A stretch of 64,000 nt of DNA, taken from contig MGVC01000020.1 of assembly GCA_001800285.1 (NCBI GenBank), positions 1 through 64,000 of the forward strand. Direction: 5' to 3'. The position numbers were made by a program, and so were the translations under genes. Positions 28,254 to 37,754 of this stretch are shown piece after piece; position 1 is the first letter of the stretch, and each line of letters starts with the position of its first letter. The notes beneath the pieces are model-generated. The model made no database searches and was not told where the DNA came from. It saw only the letters and a list, made by a program, of their open reading frames with translations. The stretch is from Elusimicrobia bacterium RIFOXYA2_FULL_39_19. GTDB taxonomy: Bacteria; Elusimicrobiota; Endomicrobiia; CG1-02-37-114; XYA2-FULL-39-19.

Positions 28254-31200
28254 ATGAAAAATAACTTCCTTTATTTTATTGCAGCAATAATATTATTCTC
28301 CGTGCCTGGATTATACGCGAAAGAATGGACTATTCTTGTATATATGAACGGGGATAATGATGTAGAACCCCTGGCTATAAAAGACATCAACGCAATGGAA
28401 AGGGGCATTAATCCAAGTTTAATGAACGTAGTTGTTCAGTTAGACCGCGCGCCCGGCTATGACAGTTCAAACGGAGATTGGCAGAATGTAAAAAGATTTG
28501 AGCTTGTGTCTGACACAAATAGCGATAATACCATAAGGTCAACCGAGATTGCGAACTTGGCGGAATTCCGGTCAGCCGATCCTGATAAACTTGCCGAGTT
28601 TGTAATTTGGGGCATGCAGAATTATCCCGCTAATAAGTATTGCGTGATAGTCTGGGGGCACGGGTATTCCTGGGTCGCATCGGTTGCAGCAGGAGCTATG
28701 AACTGGCCTCCTTACTCTCCGGTTTCAAGTTTATCTATAAAAAAAGTCCCGGGTTCGAAAAGTATTGAAGAGCTTCTCTATGAAGGGCCGGGCCTAATGG
28801 GTTTCTGCGGCCCTGATGTAACAAATCAGCCGGCTGATAATTTATACGGCCCGGAACAAATCGGTGTTTCTGACGGCGAATTAGCTTCAGCTATGCAGTC
28901 CATTAAAACACAGCTTGGAAGGAAAATTGATCTGTTAATTTTCATGAACTGCCGGATGGGCCAGGTGGAAGTGTTTGATGAGGCCTCGGAGTACAGCGAT
29001 GTTGTTGTGGGTGGCGAAGGAAGTATTCCTAATTTTGAAAATTCCGCAAGGGATAATTTGCAGTGGCTATCGGCGAATCCCACAGCTACGGCGCAACAGC
29101 TTGGGGCCTCCTGGACCGATAAATATATTTCTTATTTTGCCGCAGGGAGTGCATATTCCTGTACAGTCAACTTGAATGAGGATTATACGCAGCTTTTGGA
29201 TGCTATAAATTTGTTCGCCCAGGAATTAATTAATGCAGGAGGAAAAACCAGGGCCGAAATTATCCAGGCAAGAACCAATTGCGCTTATCTCAATGATGCT
29301 GCGGATACCGGGCTAATCTACAAAAAAGAAACAGTTGATCTATACGATTTCTGCGAAAAGATAATAGCGCAAACAGCTCTGCCGTCAGCTGTACGCAATG
29401 CGGCGCAGGGTGTAATTAATGCTTTCGGGCCGTGTGTTTTGGCAGAGGGGCATGTCAGCGTTGTCGGCACTCCAAACTATATTGTGCGCTGGCAGTCTTT
29501 ACATGGATTAGGAATTTTCTATCCAAGAACAGATTATATCAATACCATGAATGAATATGCGGGACTGCATTTCGCCCAAAACAATGCCTGGTATGCATTT
29601 ATCACAGGCGCTACCGGTGATTCGTCTCCTCCAAACCCGCCAACTAACCTAATCAGCCCAAACAGGACACAAGCAAGCATCGGCTTGAGTTGGACTGCCT
29701 CAACTCAGGCAGGTGACGGAGATTATGCAAGTTTTTATAGAGTATACCGCAATTCAATATTAATAAGCACGGCGGCCGGAACAAGTTATACTGATTCGGG
29801 ATTAGCAGCAGGCACAACATACAATTACGGGATCTATGCAATAGATGATTCAAACAATGTAAGTGTATCGTCGGCAGCAGGAAATTTTTATACTTCTACC
29901 GGCAGTTCAATCACTTACACAATCAGCGGATACGTGAAAGATAATTCCAGTACAGCGATAAGCGGTACAGTGGTAAATTTAACCGGAGCGTTAACAGCCA
30001 ACACCGGCACAAACGCTACCGGGTATTATCAGTTTACAAATTTATCCGGCGGAGGGAATTATACGGTAACACCCGCTTCAGCGGGCTGGACAATTTCCCC
30101 AACAAATAAAGTATATACTTCGCTTTCCGCTAATCAAAGTAACCAGAATTATTTTGGGTCAATAACGGCAGTAACCACCTGCACTATCAGCGGATATGTA
30201 AAGAATAACAGCAGCGCGGCGATTTCAGCAGTGACCGTGTATATAAACGGCAGTTCTCATTCCAGCGTGAGCACCAATGCATCAGGATTTTATCAGTTTA
30301 GCGGATTGGCTCTTGGCGGCAGCTACACTGTCACGCCAGCCAAAACAGGATATATAATCAGCCCTGTAAAAAAAGTTTATTCGTTGTTATCGGCAAACCA
30401 GGCCAATCAAAACTTTTTTGGCGCTGTAATTGCAGTAACCACTTACACTATCAGCGGGTATGTAAAGGACGCAAGCAGTATAGCGATAAACGGTATAGCG
30501 GTAAATTTAACCGGCAGTTTAACGGATAATACAAGAATAAACGCTTCCGGGTATTATCAGTTTACCGGGTTGGCGGCCGGGAATTATACAATAACTCCGT
30601 CGTCAACCGGCTGGGTTATATCCCCGGCGAATAAAGTATATACTTCACTTTCTGCTAATCAAGGTAATCAGAACTTTTTTGGAACCCGCGTTTGTAAAAT
30701 CAGCGGGTATGCGCTGGATGATTTAAGCCTGGCAATATCCGCAGTGACAATGAATTTGACAGGAGCAGCTACACGGGCAATAACTACTGATGGCGACGGA
30801 TACTATGAATTTACCGGTCTGGCCTACGGCACATATCAGTTAACACCGTCAAAAACGAACTGGACCTTCAATCCGGCAAATGTATCTTATTCTTCGCTTG
30901 ATTCGGATCAAGACCAGAACTTCCTTGGAGTGACAACTGAATTAACTTATTCAATAAGTGGTACAGTTCGTGACGGGGCCAACGCGCCGTTACAGGGAGT
31001 AACAATAAGCCTGTCAGGAACAGCGGCAGCGTCTGCTAGAAGCAACAGTTCCGGAGTATACAGTTTTTATAATTTAAGCTCAGGCACTTATACAATAACG
31101 CCATTTTTAGAAAATGCTGTATTCAGTCCTGTAAATAAAATATACAGTTCACTGAATACAAATCAGCTAAACCAAAACTTTGCCGGCATAGTTACGCAGG

Positions 31201-32099
31201 CCTATTCAATCAGCGGGTATGTTACTAATGATTCAGGGTCCGGTTTGTCGGGCCTGCAATTAAATTTAATGGGTGTTTCTATTTCATCAGTCGTAACGGA
31301 TAATTCCGGATATTATATATTTTCAGGTTTAACAGCAGGCAATTACACGATTACACCCGTCGCCGCGGAGTACACGTTTGACCCGGTAGAATTACTATTT
31401 AGTTCATTGGTTTCAAACCTCTCCGGCCAAAGCTTTACCGGGACAGCGTTTGTAAGCAGTTTGACGCCCGATGCAATAACGGACTTAAAAGCGCAACCCG
31501 GGATTAACGCGGGAGAAATAAAGCTAAGCTGGACAGCCCCGACGATTAATAATGTGCCAGGTTACGCGGACAGTTATGATTTGAGATATTTATTTATTAC
31601 TGTGACAGATGTTGACTGGAATTTGGCGATTCCATATTTCGTGCCTCTTGCGCCGAAAATAAGCGGAGCAAAAGAAATTTTAACAATTACAGGATTAAAT
31701 CCGGAAAAAACATACTATTTTGCGATAAAAGCTATAAAAGGAAGTAATAGGTCTTTAATTGTAAATACTGTCAGCGCAAAGCCCAGGGAAATTTTTTCTA
31801 CAGTGTTGGATAATATAAAGGTATACCCAAATCCGTTTAAGCCCAATGATAACAAACCTGAGACCGGCGATTGGAACACGGGAATATTCTTTTACGGTTT
31901 GACAAATAATTCAACGATAAATATATACACGGTGTCGGGTGAACTTGTAATCATGCTTGAAGAAACGGATAATGACGGGAAATACCAGTGGGATGTAAAG
32001 AATAAAGAGAAAGAAAAACTTTCCAGCGGGAAGTATATTTATAGAATTACTGATTCTTCCGGAGCAAAGATAACGGGGAAAATAGGGGTGGTGAGATAA
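28254..32099 (+). CDS. Secreted clostripain-family (C11) peptidase with FnIII, repeats and C-terminal domain
   Basis: After the signal peptide, EWTILVYMNGDNDVEP opens a C11 peptidase domain with the catalytic His136 in WGHG and Cys233 in MNCRMGQ, both visible. A FnIII domain, about six to seven carboxypeptidase-regulatory-like repeats (each with YTISGYVKD.. and SANQxNQNFFG), another FnIII-like region and the FlgD-like C-terminal domain (VYPNPFKPNDNK) follow, for 1,281 residues. Clostripain-like enzymes cut after Arg or Lys. It may process surface proteins or host or food proteins. It lies 14 bp after the PorV-like gene. Confidence 0.85.
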   Translation: MKNNFLYFIAAIILFSVPGLYAKEWTILVYMNGDNDVEPLAIKDINAMERGINPSLMNVVVQLDRAPGYDSSNGDWQNVKRFELVSDTNSDNTIRSTEIANLAEFRSADPDKLAEFVIWGMQNYPANKYCVIVWGHGYSWVASVAAGAMNWPPYSPVSSLSIKKVPGSKSIEELLYEGPGLMGFCGPDVTNQPADNLYGPEQIGVSDGELASAMQSIKTQLGRKIDLLIFMNCRMGQVEVFDEASEYSDVVVGGEGSIPNFENSARDNLQWLSANPTATAQQLGASWTDKYISYFAAGSAYSCTVNLNEDYTQLLDAINLFAQELINAGGKTRAEIIQARTNCAYLNDAADTGLIYKKETVDLYDFCEKIIAQTALPSAVRNAAQGVINAFGPCVLAEGHVSVVGTPNYIVRWQSLHGLGIFYPRTDYINTMNEYAGLHFAQNNAWYAFITGATGDSSPPNPPTNLISPNRTQASIGLSWTASTQAGDGDYASFYRVYRNSILISTAAGTSYTDSGLAAGTTYNYGIYAIDDSNNVSVSSAAGNFYTSTGSSITYTISGYVKDNSSTAISGTVVNLTGALTANTGTNATGYYQFTNLSGGGNYTVTPASAGWTISPTNKVYTSLSANQSNQNYFGSITAVTTCTISGYVKNNSSAAISAVTVYINGSSHSSVSTNASGFYQFSGLALGGSYTVTPAKTGYIISPVKKVYSLLSANQANQNFFGAVIAVTTYTISGYVKDASSIAINGIAVNLTGSLTDNTRINASGYYQFTGLAAGNYTITPSSTGWVISPANKVYTSLSANQGNQNFFGTRVCKISGYALDDLSLAISAVTMNLTGAATRAITTDGDGYYEFTGLAYGTYQLTPSKTNWTFNPANVSYSSLDSDQDQNFLGVTTELTYSISGTVRDGANAPLQGVTISLSGTAAASARSNSSGVYSFYNLSSGTYTITPFLENAVFSPVNKIYSSLNTNQLNQNFAGIVTQAYSISGYVTNDSGSGLSGLQLNLMGVSISSVVTDNSGYYIFSGLTAGNYTITPVAAEYTFDPVELLFSSLVSNLSGQSFTGTAFVSSLTPDAITDLKAQPGINAGEIKLSWTAPTINNVPGYADSYDLRYLFITVTDVDWNLAIPYFVPLAPKISGAKEILTITGLNPEKTYYFAIKAIKGSNRSLIVNTVSAKPREIFSTVLDNIKVYPNPFKPNDNKPETGDWNTGIFFYGLTNNSTINIYTVSGELVIMLEETDNDGKYQWDVKNKEKEKLSSGKYIYRITDSSGAKITGKIGVVR

Positions 32100-32106
32100 T
32101 ACCCTC

Positions 32107-33081
32107 TTAGCAAAATTTCCATTTTTGGAATTTTATATTTGGCAGTTTTGAGTAATTCTTTTCATTTAATTTTTTACCGATGAGTTTCAGGGGATTTTCA
32201 AAGCCCGCTTTCCATAAATCATTTTCACTCAGCAGATTAAGCGAAGACAGATAATCCATGCAGGGTATCATTGTACTGCTGGAGCCCGCCAGGTAACCGG
32301 TTCCCTTTAGGCTTAGCCTGCCGTTTTTTTCAATAAGAATATCTTTGCCCATCCAGCTATACTCACCGGGTTTCATCCCTGAAAGCGCTGCTGCATCACT
32401 GGTTACAATAAATCTATCAAGGGTTTTTGTTTTTAGCGCTACTTTTATAAATTCCGCCGGCAAATGGATTCCGTCAGTAATAAACATACCCCAAAGCGCG
32501 TCATTGGATAATTCCGCCCATAGCGGATTTAAGAACCTGTGTATGGAATTTTTTATGCCATTTCCCAGGTGAGTACAGCATTTTGCGCCTTTTGAACAAG
32601 CTTCCTTTATTGTTTTTGCATCTGCGTTGTGATGCCCGAGAGAAACAACAACTTTGCTGTTTTTTGCAATATATTGAATAAGCTTCATAGCGCCGTCAAT
32701 TTCCGGAGCCAGGGTTATCATCACTATTTTGCCTTTGGCTAAATCATGCATTTTCTTGTATTTTTCAATACTTGGTTTTATTATGTGTTCTTTCGGGTGG
32801 GCACCTCTGGCGCCTTCTTCAGGTGAAATAAATGGCCCTTCTATATGAATTCCAAGAAGATGAGGTTTTAAATCGGGTTCTTCCATAGCTTTTGCAATTA
32901 CGGGCAGGCAATGTTCATAAACTTTCATGGAATTTGTAACTACCGTAGGACAGTAAGCAATTGTGCCTTTTTTGACAAGTTCTTTTGTTATGTAGCGGAT
33001 ATCTTCTACAGTAATTGCAGTTGATGAAAAATTCTTGCCAAGATGGCCGTTTAACTGTAAATCTACAAATCCTTTTCTCAC
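32107..33081 (-). CDS. NagA-like N-acetylglucosamine-6-phosphate deacetylase, short form
   Basis: The 324-residue protein contains GFVDLQLNGHLG, HIEGPFISPEEGARGAH, SLGHHNAD, CTHLGNGI and TSDAAALSGM, the amidohydrolase metal and catalytic blocks of NagA. It starts directly at the first barrel strand; the ~55-residue N-terminal beta part found in E. coli NagA is missing, which makes it shorter than the usual ~380. It is convergent with the C11 gene (7-bp gap) and overlaps the anSME gene by 4 bp. It probably removes acetyl groups from an amino-sugar phosphate in the cytoplasm. Confidence 0.82.
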   Translation of the reverse strand: MRKGFVDLQLNGHLGKNFSSTAITVEDIRYITKELVKKGTIAYCPTVVTNSMKVYEHCLPVIAKAMEEPDLKPHLLGIHIEGPFISPEEGARGAHPKEHIIKPSIEKYKKMHDLAKGKIVMITLAPEIDGAMKLIQYIAKNSKVVVSLGHHNADAKTIKEACSKGAKCCTHLGNGIKNSIHRFLNPLWAELSNDALWGMFITDGIHLPAEFIKVALKTKTLDRFIVTSDAAALSGMKPGEYSWMGKDILIEKNGRLSLKGTGYLAGSSSTMIPCMDYLSSLNLLSENDLWKAGFENPLKLIGKKLNEKNYSKLPNIKFQKWKFC

Positions 33082-34214
33082 TTTGATACCTCCTGAGCAG
33101 GGCCCATTTCTTTTTTTATTGTTATTGCCAATTCTTTAAGAGCCGGAAGAGCGTGGGCATAAAATTGTTTCCAGCCCTCGCATAACCAGCTTAGTTTTTT
33201 TGGGTTATTATTTTCAAAAAGCCGGTGTTTAAGGCAGTCTCCGGCGCAAAATTTAATGTATGGGCATATTGCACAGGCATCATTCCATAAAAGTTTTTGT
33301 TTTCCAAAACTCAGGTATTTTTCGGAATTCATAAGTTCGTCCCAGGAATTATTCATAATATTTCCAAGCTTCCTGTTCTCTTCAACAAAAAAATCACAGG
33401 GATAAATATCGCCATTATGTTCTACAATGAAATAACTGCAGCAGTTGCTTTGCATATTACAGACATTATAAGTGCCGTTTATCATATAAGTAAGTATAGA
33501 ATCAAAGAGGCGGACAGAAACCTTTTTTGTGTCTTTTTTTAGCCATTCGTCAAATATTTCACATAAAAAATTGCCCCATTGCCGGCCGGAAATGGCAAAA
33601 GGTTTAAGGTTTGCCTGGGTATCAAACTCAACACAGGGTATATATTGATGAAATAGAAAACCATTATCACAAAGATAATGATAAATTTCTTTAGCTTTCG
33701 TTACATTTGCGGAGGTCACAAGTGTAAGTATATTAAACTCAACATTATTGCGTTTAAGGCACTCAATCCCTTTTAAGGCATCTGCATGAGAGCCCCTGCC
33801 GTCAACAGTTTTTCTATAATGGTCATGAATTTCTTTCGGCCCGTCAAGGCTGACTCCGATTAAAAAATTATACTTGAAAAAGAGCTGGGCAAATTCATCA
33901 TTAAGCAGTTTTCCATTTGTCTGAAGCGTGTTGCCTGCAACAGCTCCTCTTTTACCGTATTTTTCTGCCAGGGAAAGGGCTTTACGGAAAAAATCTATTC
34001 CCAGAAGTGTAGGTTCACCGCCTTGCCAGCCGAAGATGTACTGGGGTTGTTCGGTTGCCATATAACTGGAAATCATTTTTTCCAGGATTATTTCCGGCAT
34101 TTTATGACAATTAGTCTGCGGATAAAGAAACTTTTTGTCTATGTAAAAACAATGTTTGCAGTTTAAGTTGCAGTCAGAAGAGGTTGGTTTTATTAATAAG
34201 GTAAAGGGTTTCAT
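33078..34214 (-). CDS. Anaerobic sulfatase-maturating enzyme (radical SAM/SPASM)
   Basis: The radical SAM cluster motif CNLNCKHC lies near residue 14. Conserved family blocks GWQGGEPTLLG, LQTNG and VSLDGP follow, and the C-terminal SPASM cysteines appear in CDFF and CAICPYIKFCAGDCLKH. The 378-residue length fits. The enzyme oxidises the sulfatase Cys (or Ser) to formylglycine without oxygen, so it should activate the three Cys-type sulfatases in this window. It is cotranscribed with the NagA-like gene from a minus-strand promoter at 34244-34272. Confidence 0.92.
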   Translation of the reverse strand: MKPFTLLIKPTSSDCNLNCKHCFYIDKKFLYPQTNCHKMPEIILEKMISSYMATEQPQYIFGWQGGEPTLLGIDFFRKALSLAEKYGKRGAVAGNTLQTNGKLLNDEFAQLFFKYNFLIGVSLDGPKEIHDHYRKTVDGRGSHADALKGIECLKRNNVEFNILTLVTSANVTKAKEIYHYLCDNGFLFHQYIPCVEFDTQANLKPFAISGRQWGNFLCEIFDEWLKKDTKKVSVRLFDSILTYMINGTYNVCNMQSNCCSYFIVEHNGDIYPCDFFVEENRKLGNIMNNSWDELMNSEKYLSFGKQKLLWNDACAICPYIKFCAGDCLKHRLFENNNPKKLSWLCEGWKQFYAHALPALKELAITIKKEMGPAQEVSK

Positions 34215-34243
34215 GTTTTTTGAAAAGAAATAAGATTTACATA

Positions 34244-34272
34244 TTTATAACAAAAATGCGGGGTATTATCAA
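34244..34272 (-). promoter_or_regulatory. Minus-strand promoter of the anSME/NagA-like pair
   Basis: Read on the minus strand: TTGATA, a 17-bp spacer and TATAAA, about 30 bp before the anSME ATG. Confidence 0.6.
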
Positions 34273-34287
34273 TTTTTCTGGAAGACA

Positions 34288-34316
34288 TTGAAAGAATTTT
34301 AATAAAATTATACTAT
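34288..34316 (+). promoter_or_regulatory. Possible promoter of the GGDEF-like gene
   Basis: TTGAAA with a 17-bp spacer and TACTAT, or TATACT at a 15-bp spacer. It lacks the composite leader seen at other plus-strand units. Confidence 0.45.
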
Positions 34317-34331
34317 AAAGCAAGTAATTAT

Positions 34332-35306
34332 ATGATTAATATAACTAAAGAAGAAAAACGCGAAGTATTTTATGTGAATTCATCTGAAACTGAATTGATG
34401 ATTTCCGGTATTTTATCAAGTGTAACACTTTGTTTGATAATTTTTTTAATGGTGTTATTATTTGGTGTATATATTTTTGAAGCCAAATTTGTTTTATTAA
34501 AAAAAGTCCTCCCTTTTATGCTGATTTTGTGCATGGCAGGAATAGTTACCGGGGCATTAAAAAAGAAGGAATATCTTATTGAAAAAAAGATTCCGTTAAC
34601 ATACCTGCTGCTTTCTTTCTCTATTTTTATAATATGCATAATAGAATTAATGGTTTCTGTTTCAAAAAAAGGTATTTTTGCAGAATCTATTATGAAGCTT
34701 TCAGGTATTTTACAGATTAATTTCATTTTCTGGCTGAGTTCATTTTCTGTATTTATGCTGCTGTCTTTTATTTTAGGCGGCCCGCTGGAAAAAATTTTGG
34801 GCGAAATAAATATATATTTTCTGGAAAAAATATGCCAGATAGATTATCGCGGGATTGTAAACCAAAAATATTTCTATTTAAAACTGCAAGAGGCATTTTA
34901 TAATGCAAAAAGATACCAGGTATCTTTTTCTATAGCTACGTTCAAGATAGAGAATATCAGTGAAATTAAAAACAAATTTAAAAAAAAGAAGCAACAACTT
35001 GCGATGTATGATGAATTGTTGTTGATAATGGAAGAAAACATAAGAAAAACGGATATTTCAGGCTACATTAAAGAAGGTGAGGTTTATTCAGTTATATTTT
35101 TTGCAAATAAAGACCAAACAGAAAAAGTGTCCGAACGGCTCAAAAATATAATAATTGATAAATTTTCCGGTAAATATGGGGCAAATTTCATGGAAATTTC
35201 CATCAAGGTTTTGGGTTATTCTTCCGATTGGCAAACCCATGAGGAAATGATTAAAAGCATTATGAACGAAGTTGTTGAAAAGCCGGATATTATAAGGCTG
35301 CAATGA
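34332..35306 (+). CDS. Membrane protein with degenerate GGDEF domain
   Basis: The first ~145 residues hold four predicted membrane helices. After that, VNQKYFYLKLQEAFYNAKRY and SFSIATFKI follow the fold order of GGDEF domains, but the signature loop reads EGEVYSVIF where GG(D/E)EF is expected. It is therefore unlikely to make c-di-GMP and may instead sense or scaffold. The protein ends with the usual GGDEF tail (EEMIKSIMNEV). It overlaps the convergent rhamnosidase gene by 17 bp. A c-di-GMP riboswitch lies 11 kb downstream. Confidence 0.65.
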   Translation: MINITKEEKREVFYVNSSETELMISGILSSVTLCLIIFLMVLLFGVYIFEAKFVLLKKVLPFMLILCMAGIVTGALKKKEYLIEKKIPLTYLLLSFSIFIICIIELMVSVSKKGIFAESIMKLSGILQINFIFWLSSFSVFMLLSFILGGPLEKILGEINIYFLEKICQIDYRGIVNQKYFYLKLQEAFYNAKRYQVSFSIATFKIENISEIKNKFKKKKQQLAMYDELLLIMEENIRKTDISGYIKEGEVYSVIFFANKDQTEKVSERLKNIIIDKFSGKYGANFMEISIKVLGYSSDWQTHEEMIKSIMNEVVEKPDIIRLQ

Positions 35307-37542
35307 ATTTATACATTCCAGACTTATCTATCACAAAATATATATAATTTTCTTTTTCATAAATAGCAGCTATCCCGTCAGTTTTAGATTTAATTCCCAA
35401 CTTATCCCAGACTAATTTGTTATTTAAATATATTTTATTGAAATATAATCCAGGAACAGCAATGTCTCCAGTAGTCCCTTCAGGTATATGTACAAATTCC
35501 CTTAAAGAATATTTATTGATTTTACAATAAACACTTATTAAACCATGAGGGCACAAAACAGAGCCTTTTACCCATTTTAATCCGGCCAATTTTGGTATGA
35601 CGCTGAACTTTTTAAAACCCGGAGCTGCTGGTTTAATGCCTAAAACGTTTGCCTGTAATGAATAGCAAACTCCGGTTGACCAGGCGTGGCACATGCTCAT
35701 TGCGGGCAGTAAATAATTTTTATTTACAGGAAAATTTTCCCAGAAAGTTGTTGCCCCTCTTTTAATCAACTCTCCCCATACTCTGCGCAATAATTTTAAA
35801 GCGTTTTCTGTAAAACCAGCAATGAAATGGGCTTCTATTTGATTGAAGTTCAGCCAGATTATAAGCATATTTTCTTTTCTTTGATATTTATCTGTCCTGA
35901 AAGAACCGTATTTCATCCATAAATTATTTTTTAGATAATTCAAAATATATTTTGATTGTTGTCTATTTGTAATGTCAAATAAAACAGCTAAAGAATTCCC
36001 ATCCTGAGTTATTGTGTCAGATATATGGCTGCCGTTTCGGTATTCAACAAAAGCATTTTTATTTTTAGGCCACAACCTTTTTACAAGCGATTCTTTAACT
36101 TTTTTGGAAATATTCAGGTATCTTTGAGTATTTCTAAAGTCACCGGCAATTTTGGCCATTACGGATGAGTCAGTAAGAATTTTATAAAAGAGGCACTGAA
36201 TGTAGGTTTTTTCACCAGATTGATTATTTCCTCCGGAAAAAAAATCTGATATAAGTTCATAATTGTTAGGGTATGAAAAATGGAATAAACCGTATTTGTC
36301 CCTGTTTTTAAGAAACCATTCCGTTGCTTTTTTTATAGATTTATAATGTGTTTTAACAAATATCCTGTCTCCGGAATAGAAATAGTACTCATACATTGAA
36401 ATGATATACCAGGCCACATAATCAACTGAAACTAATTTATCTTCTTTGCCTGAGGGCGGCACATGGTGGGGAATAGTTCCGTTTTCAAATTGATAGTGAG
36501 AAAGTAATTTGAGGGAATGTTTGATTAGTTCTTTATCTCCAAATAAATAGTAATTTACCAACGCCTGAATGCGTAAATCACCTGGATAGCATAACCTGTC
36601 TCTTTTAGGGCCGTCTTCATAATATTCCTTCATACATAAATGAGCTGTGTAACGGCCTGTTTGCCATATTTTATTTAGCAGTTTATCTGAACAGGAAAAA
36701 TGTCCTGCGTATTTTACCGGGTAAACAGAAGATTTTAATGTTATAGATTTAATCAGAACTTTGTCGGAGCAGTTTTGAAATACAAGTTTAACATAGCGGA
36801 AGGCGTGCCTTTTGGGGCTTATCCATTTTTTTGAAAATCTTTCAAGTATTATTTTATCTTCCTGATACCTGTACAAGTAGTTGTTCGGCCTTTTCTGAAC
36901 TTCTTTTAATGATTCACCATACTGTATAGTTATTTTACCTGAACCGCAGGAGGCAATTTTAATTTCCAAAAAGCCGGCCCGTTCTTTTTCAAAATCCAGT
37001 ATAAATGATGAATTGTTTTTGTTTTTGCGCTTTATTTTGGTTACAGGAAAAATATTTTTTGTTACAAGTTTGAATTTTGGTTTTGGTTCAGAGGATTTTT
37101 TAGGCAGGGCCCAGGGTATTTCTTTAAAAGATTTTACATTAGTTTTATCTACTTTATTCCAGAAAGAATCATTAAATTCTATTTTTTGCCAGTTTTTAAA
37201 ATATTCCTGTGAAGTAAGCCAATTATGGTTTGTTATTATATGTTCTTCATTACCGGTATGAAACTTGATAGATGTATCCATCATAAATCCGCCTGTAGTA
37301 GCTGTATTATTTATAACTTCTACTGCAATTACATTTCTACCTTTCTTAAGATAACTGAATACATTATAGCCCTGAAGATTTATCCAGTTGTCTTCTTTAT
37401 CAATTATTTTTGAGTTTATATAAAGGTTAAACGCATCTTTTGCATAGATTTTCACGCTTGCTTCAGTAAAATTATCCAGGAGTTCAATAGATTGCCTGAA
37501 GTAACTGGTTTTATTTGTTGTTTTTATCCATAATGGATTCAT
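35290..37542 (-). CDS. GH78-like alpha-L-rhamnosidase
   Basis: ATG 37542 with AAAGGA upstream is preferred to the track start (GTG 37569), giving 750 aa. N-terminal beta domains (FNLYINSKII..) precede an alpha/alpha-barrel catalytic domain with DGPKRDRLCYPGDLR, equivalent to the GH78 catalytic Asp/Glu block, and later AWSTGVCYSLQANVLGIKP and the C-terminal beta domain. GH78 enzymes release L-rhamnose by inversion. No signal peptide is obvious, so it may act inside the cell. It is the only minus-strand hydrolase here. Confidence 0.82.
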   Translation of the reverse strand: MNPLWIKTTNKTSYFRQSIELLDNFTEASVKIYAKDAFNLYINSKIIDKEDNWINLQGYNVFSYLKKGRNVIAVEVINNTATTGGFMMDTSIKFHTGNEEHIITNHNWLTSQEYFKNWQKIEFNDSFWNKVDKTNVKSFKEIPWALPKKSSEPKPKFKLVTKNIFPVTKIKRKNKNNSSFILDFEKERAGFLEIKIASCGSGKITIQYGESLKEVQKRPNNYLYRYQEDKIILERFSKKWISPKRHAFRYVKLVFQNCSDKVLIKSITLKSSVYPVKYAGHFSCSDKLLNKIWQTGRYTAHLCMKEYYEDGPKRDRLCYPGDLRIQALVNYYLFGDKELIKHSLKLLSHYQFENGTIPHHVPPSGKEDKLVSVDYVAWYIISMYEYYFYSGDRIFVKTHYKSIKKATEWFLKNRDKYGLFHFSYPNNYELISDFFSGGNNQSGEKTYIQCLFYKILTDSSVMAKIAGDFRNTQRYLNISKKVKESLVKRLWPKNKNAFVEYRNGSHISDTITQDGNSLAVLFDITNRQQSKYILNYLKNNLWMKYGSFRTDKYQRKENMLIIWLNFNQIEAHFIAGFTENALKLLRRVWGELIKRGATTFWENFPVNKNYLLPAMSMCHAWSTGVCYSLQANVLGIKPAAPGFKKFSVIPKLAGLKWVKGSVLCPHGLISVYCKINKYSLREFVHIPEGTTGDIAVPGLYFNKIYLNNKLVWDKLGIKSKTDGIAAIYEKENYIYFVIDKSGMYKFIAAL

Positions 37543-37646
37543 TTTTTTTCCTTTATATTGGAAAATCACGATAATATTATATCAATTGCAACAAGAAGTC
37601 AATATTTTGGCTAAACTTGTTCATATTTTCATTTTTCAAAAAACCA

Positions 37647-37675
37647 TTGACAAAATAAGGTTTATGTATTATATA
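37647..37675 (+). promoter_or_regulatory. Sigma-70 promoter of the second sulfatase operon
   Basis: TTGACA, 17 bp and TATATA. The flanking AAACCATTGACAAAATA is nearly the same at 63203, so the two promoters are related. Confidence 0.75.
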
Positions 37676-37685
37676 TGTATTGAAA

Positions 37686-37718
37686 GGACGTCTGGCAGCA
37701 TGTGGGCGTTTTATTTTT
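37686..37718 (+). terminator. Leader terminator-like hairpin (composite leader 3)
   Basis: GGACGTC can pair with GGGCGTT (with G-T pairs) around a ~10-nt loop; TTATTTTT follows. It is weaker than leader 2. Confidence 0.5.
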
Positions 37719-37726
37719 AGGTATAT

Positions 37727-37743
37727 GCGAAAACGTCTGCGCA
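37727..37743 (+). promoter_or_regulatory. Operator-like motif, copy 3 (GCGAAAACGTCTGCGCA)
   Basis: GAAAACG starts 10 nt after the last T of the hairpin and the motif ends 11 nt before the sulfatase ATG, so a bound protein or RNA structure would also cover the start region. Confidence 0.6.
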
Positions 37744-37754
37744 AGTGAAATAAT

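Noticed and set aside
29990-31440. Possible CRISPR or DNA tandem repeat in the clostripain-like gene
   Set aside because: The repeats are ~85-residue protein domains in frame with diverged DNA, not short identical repeats with spacers.
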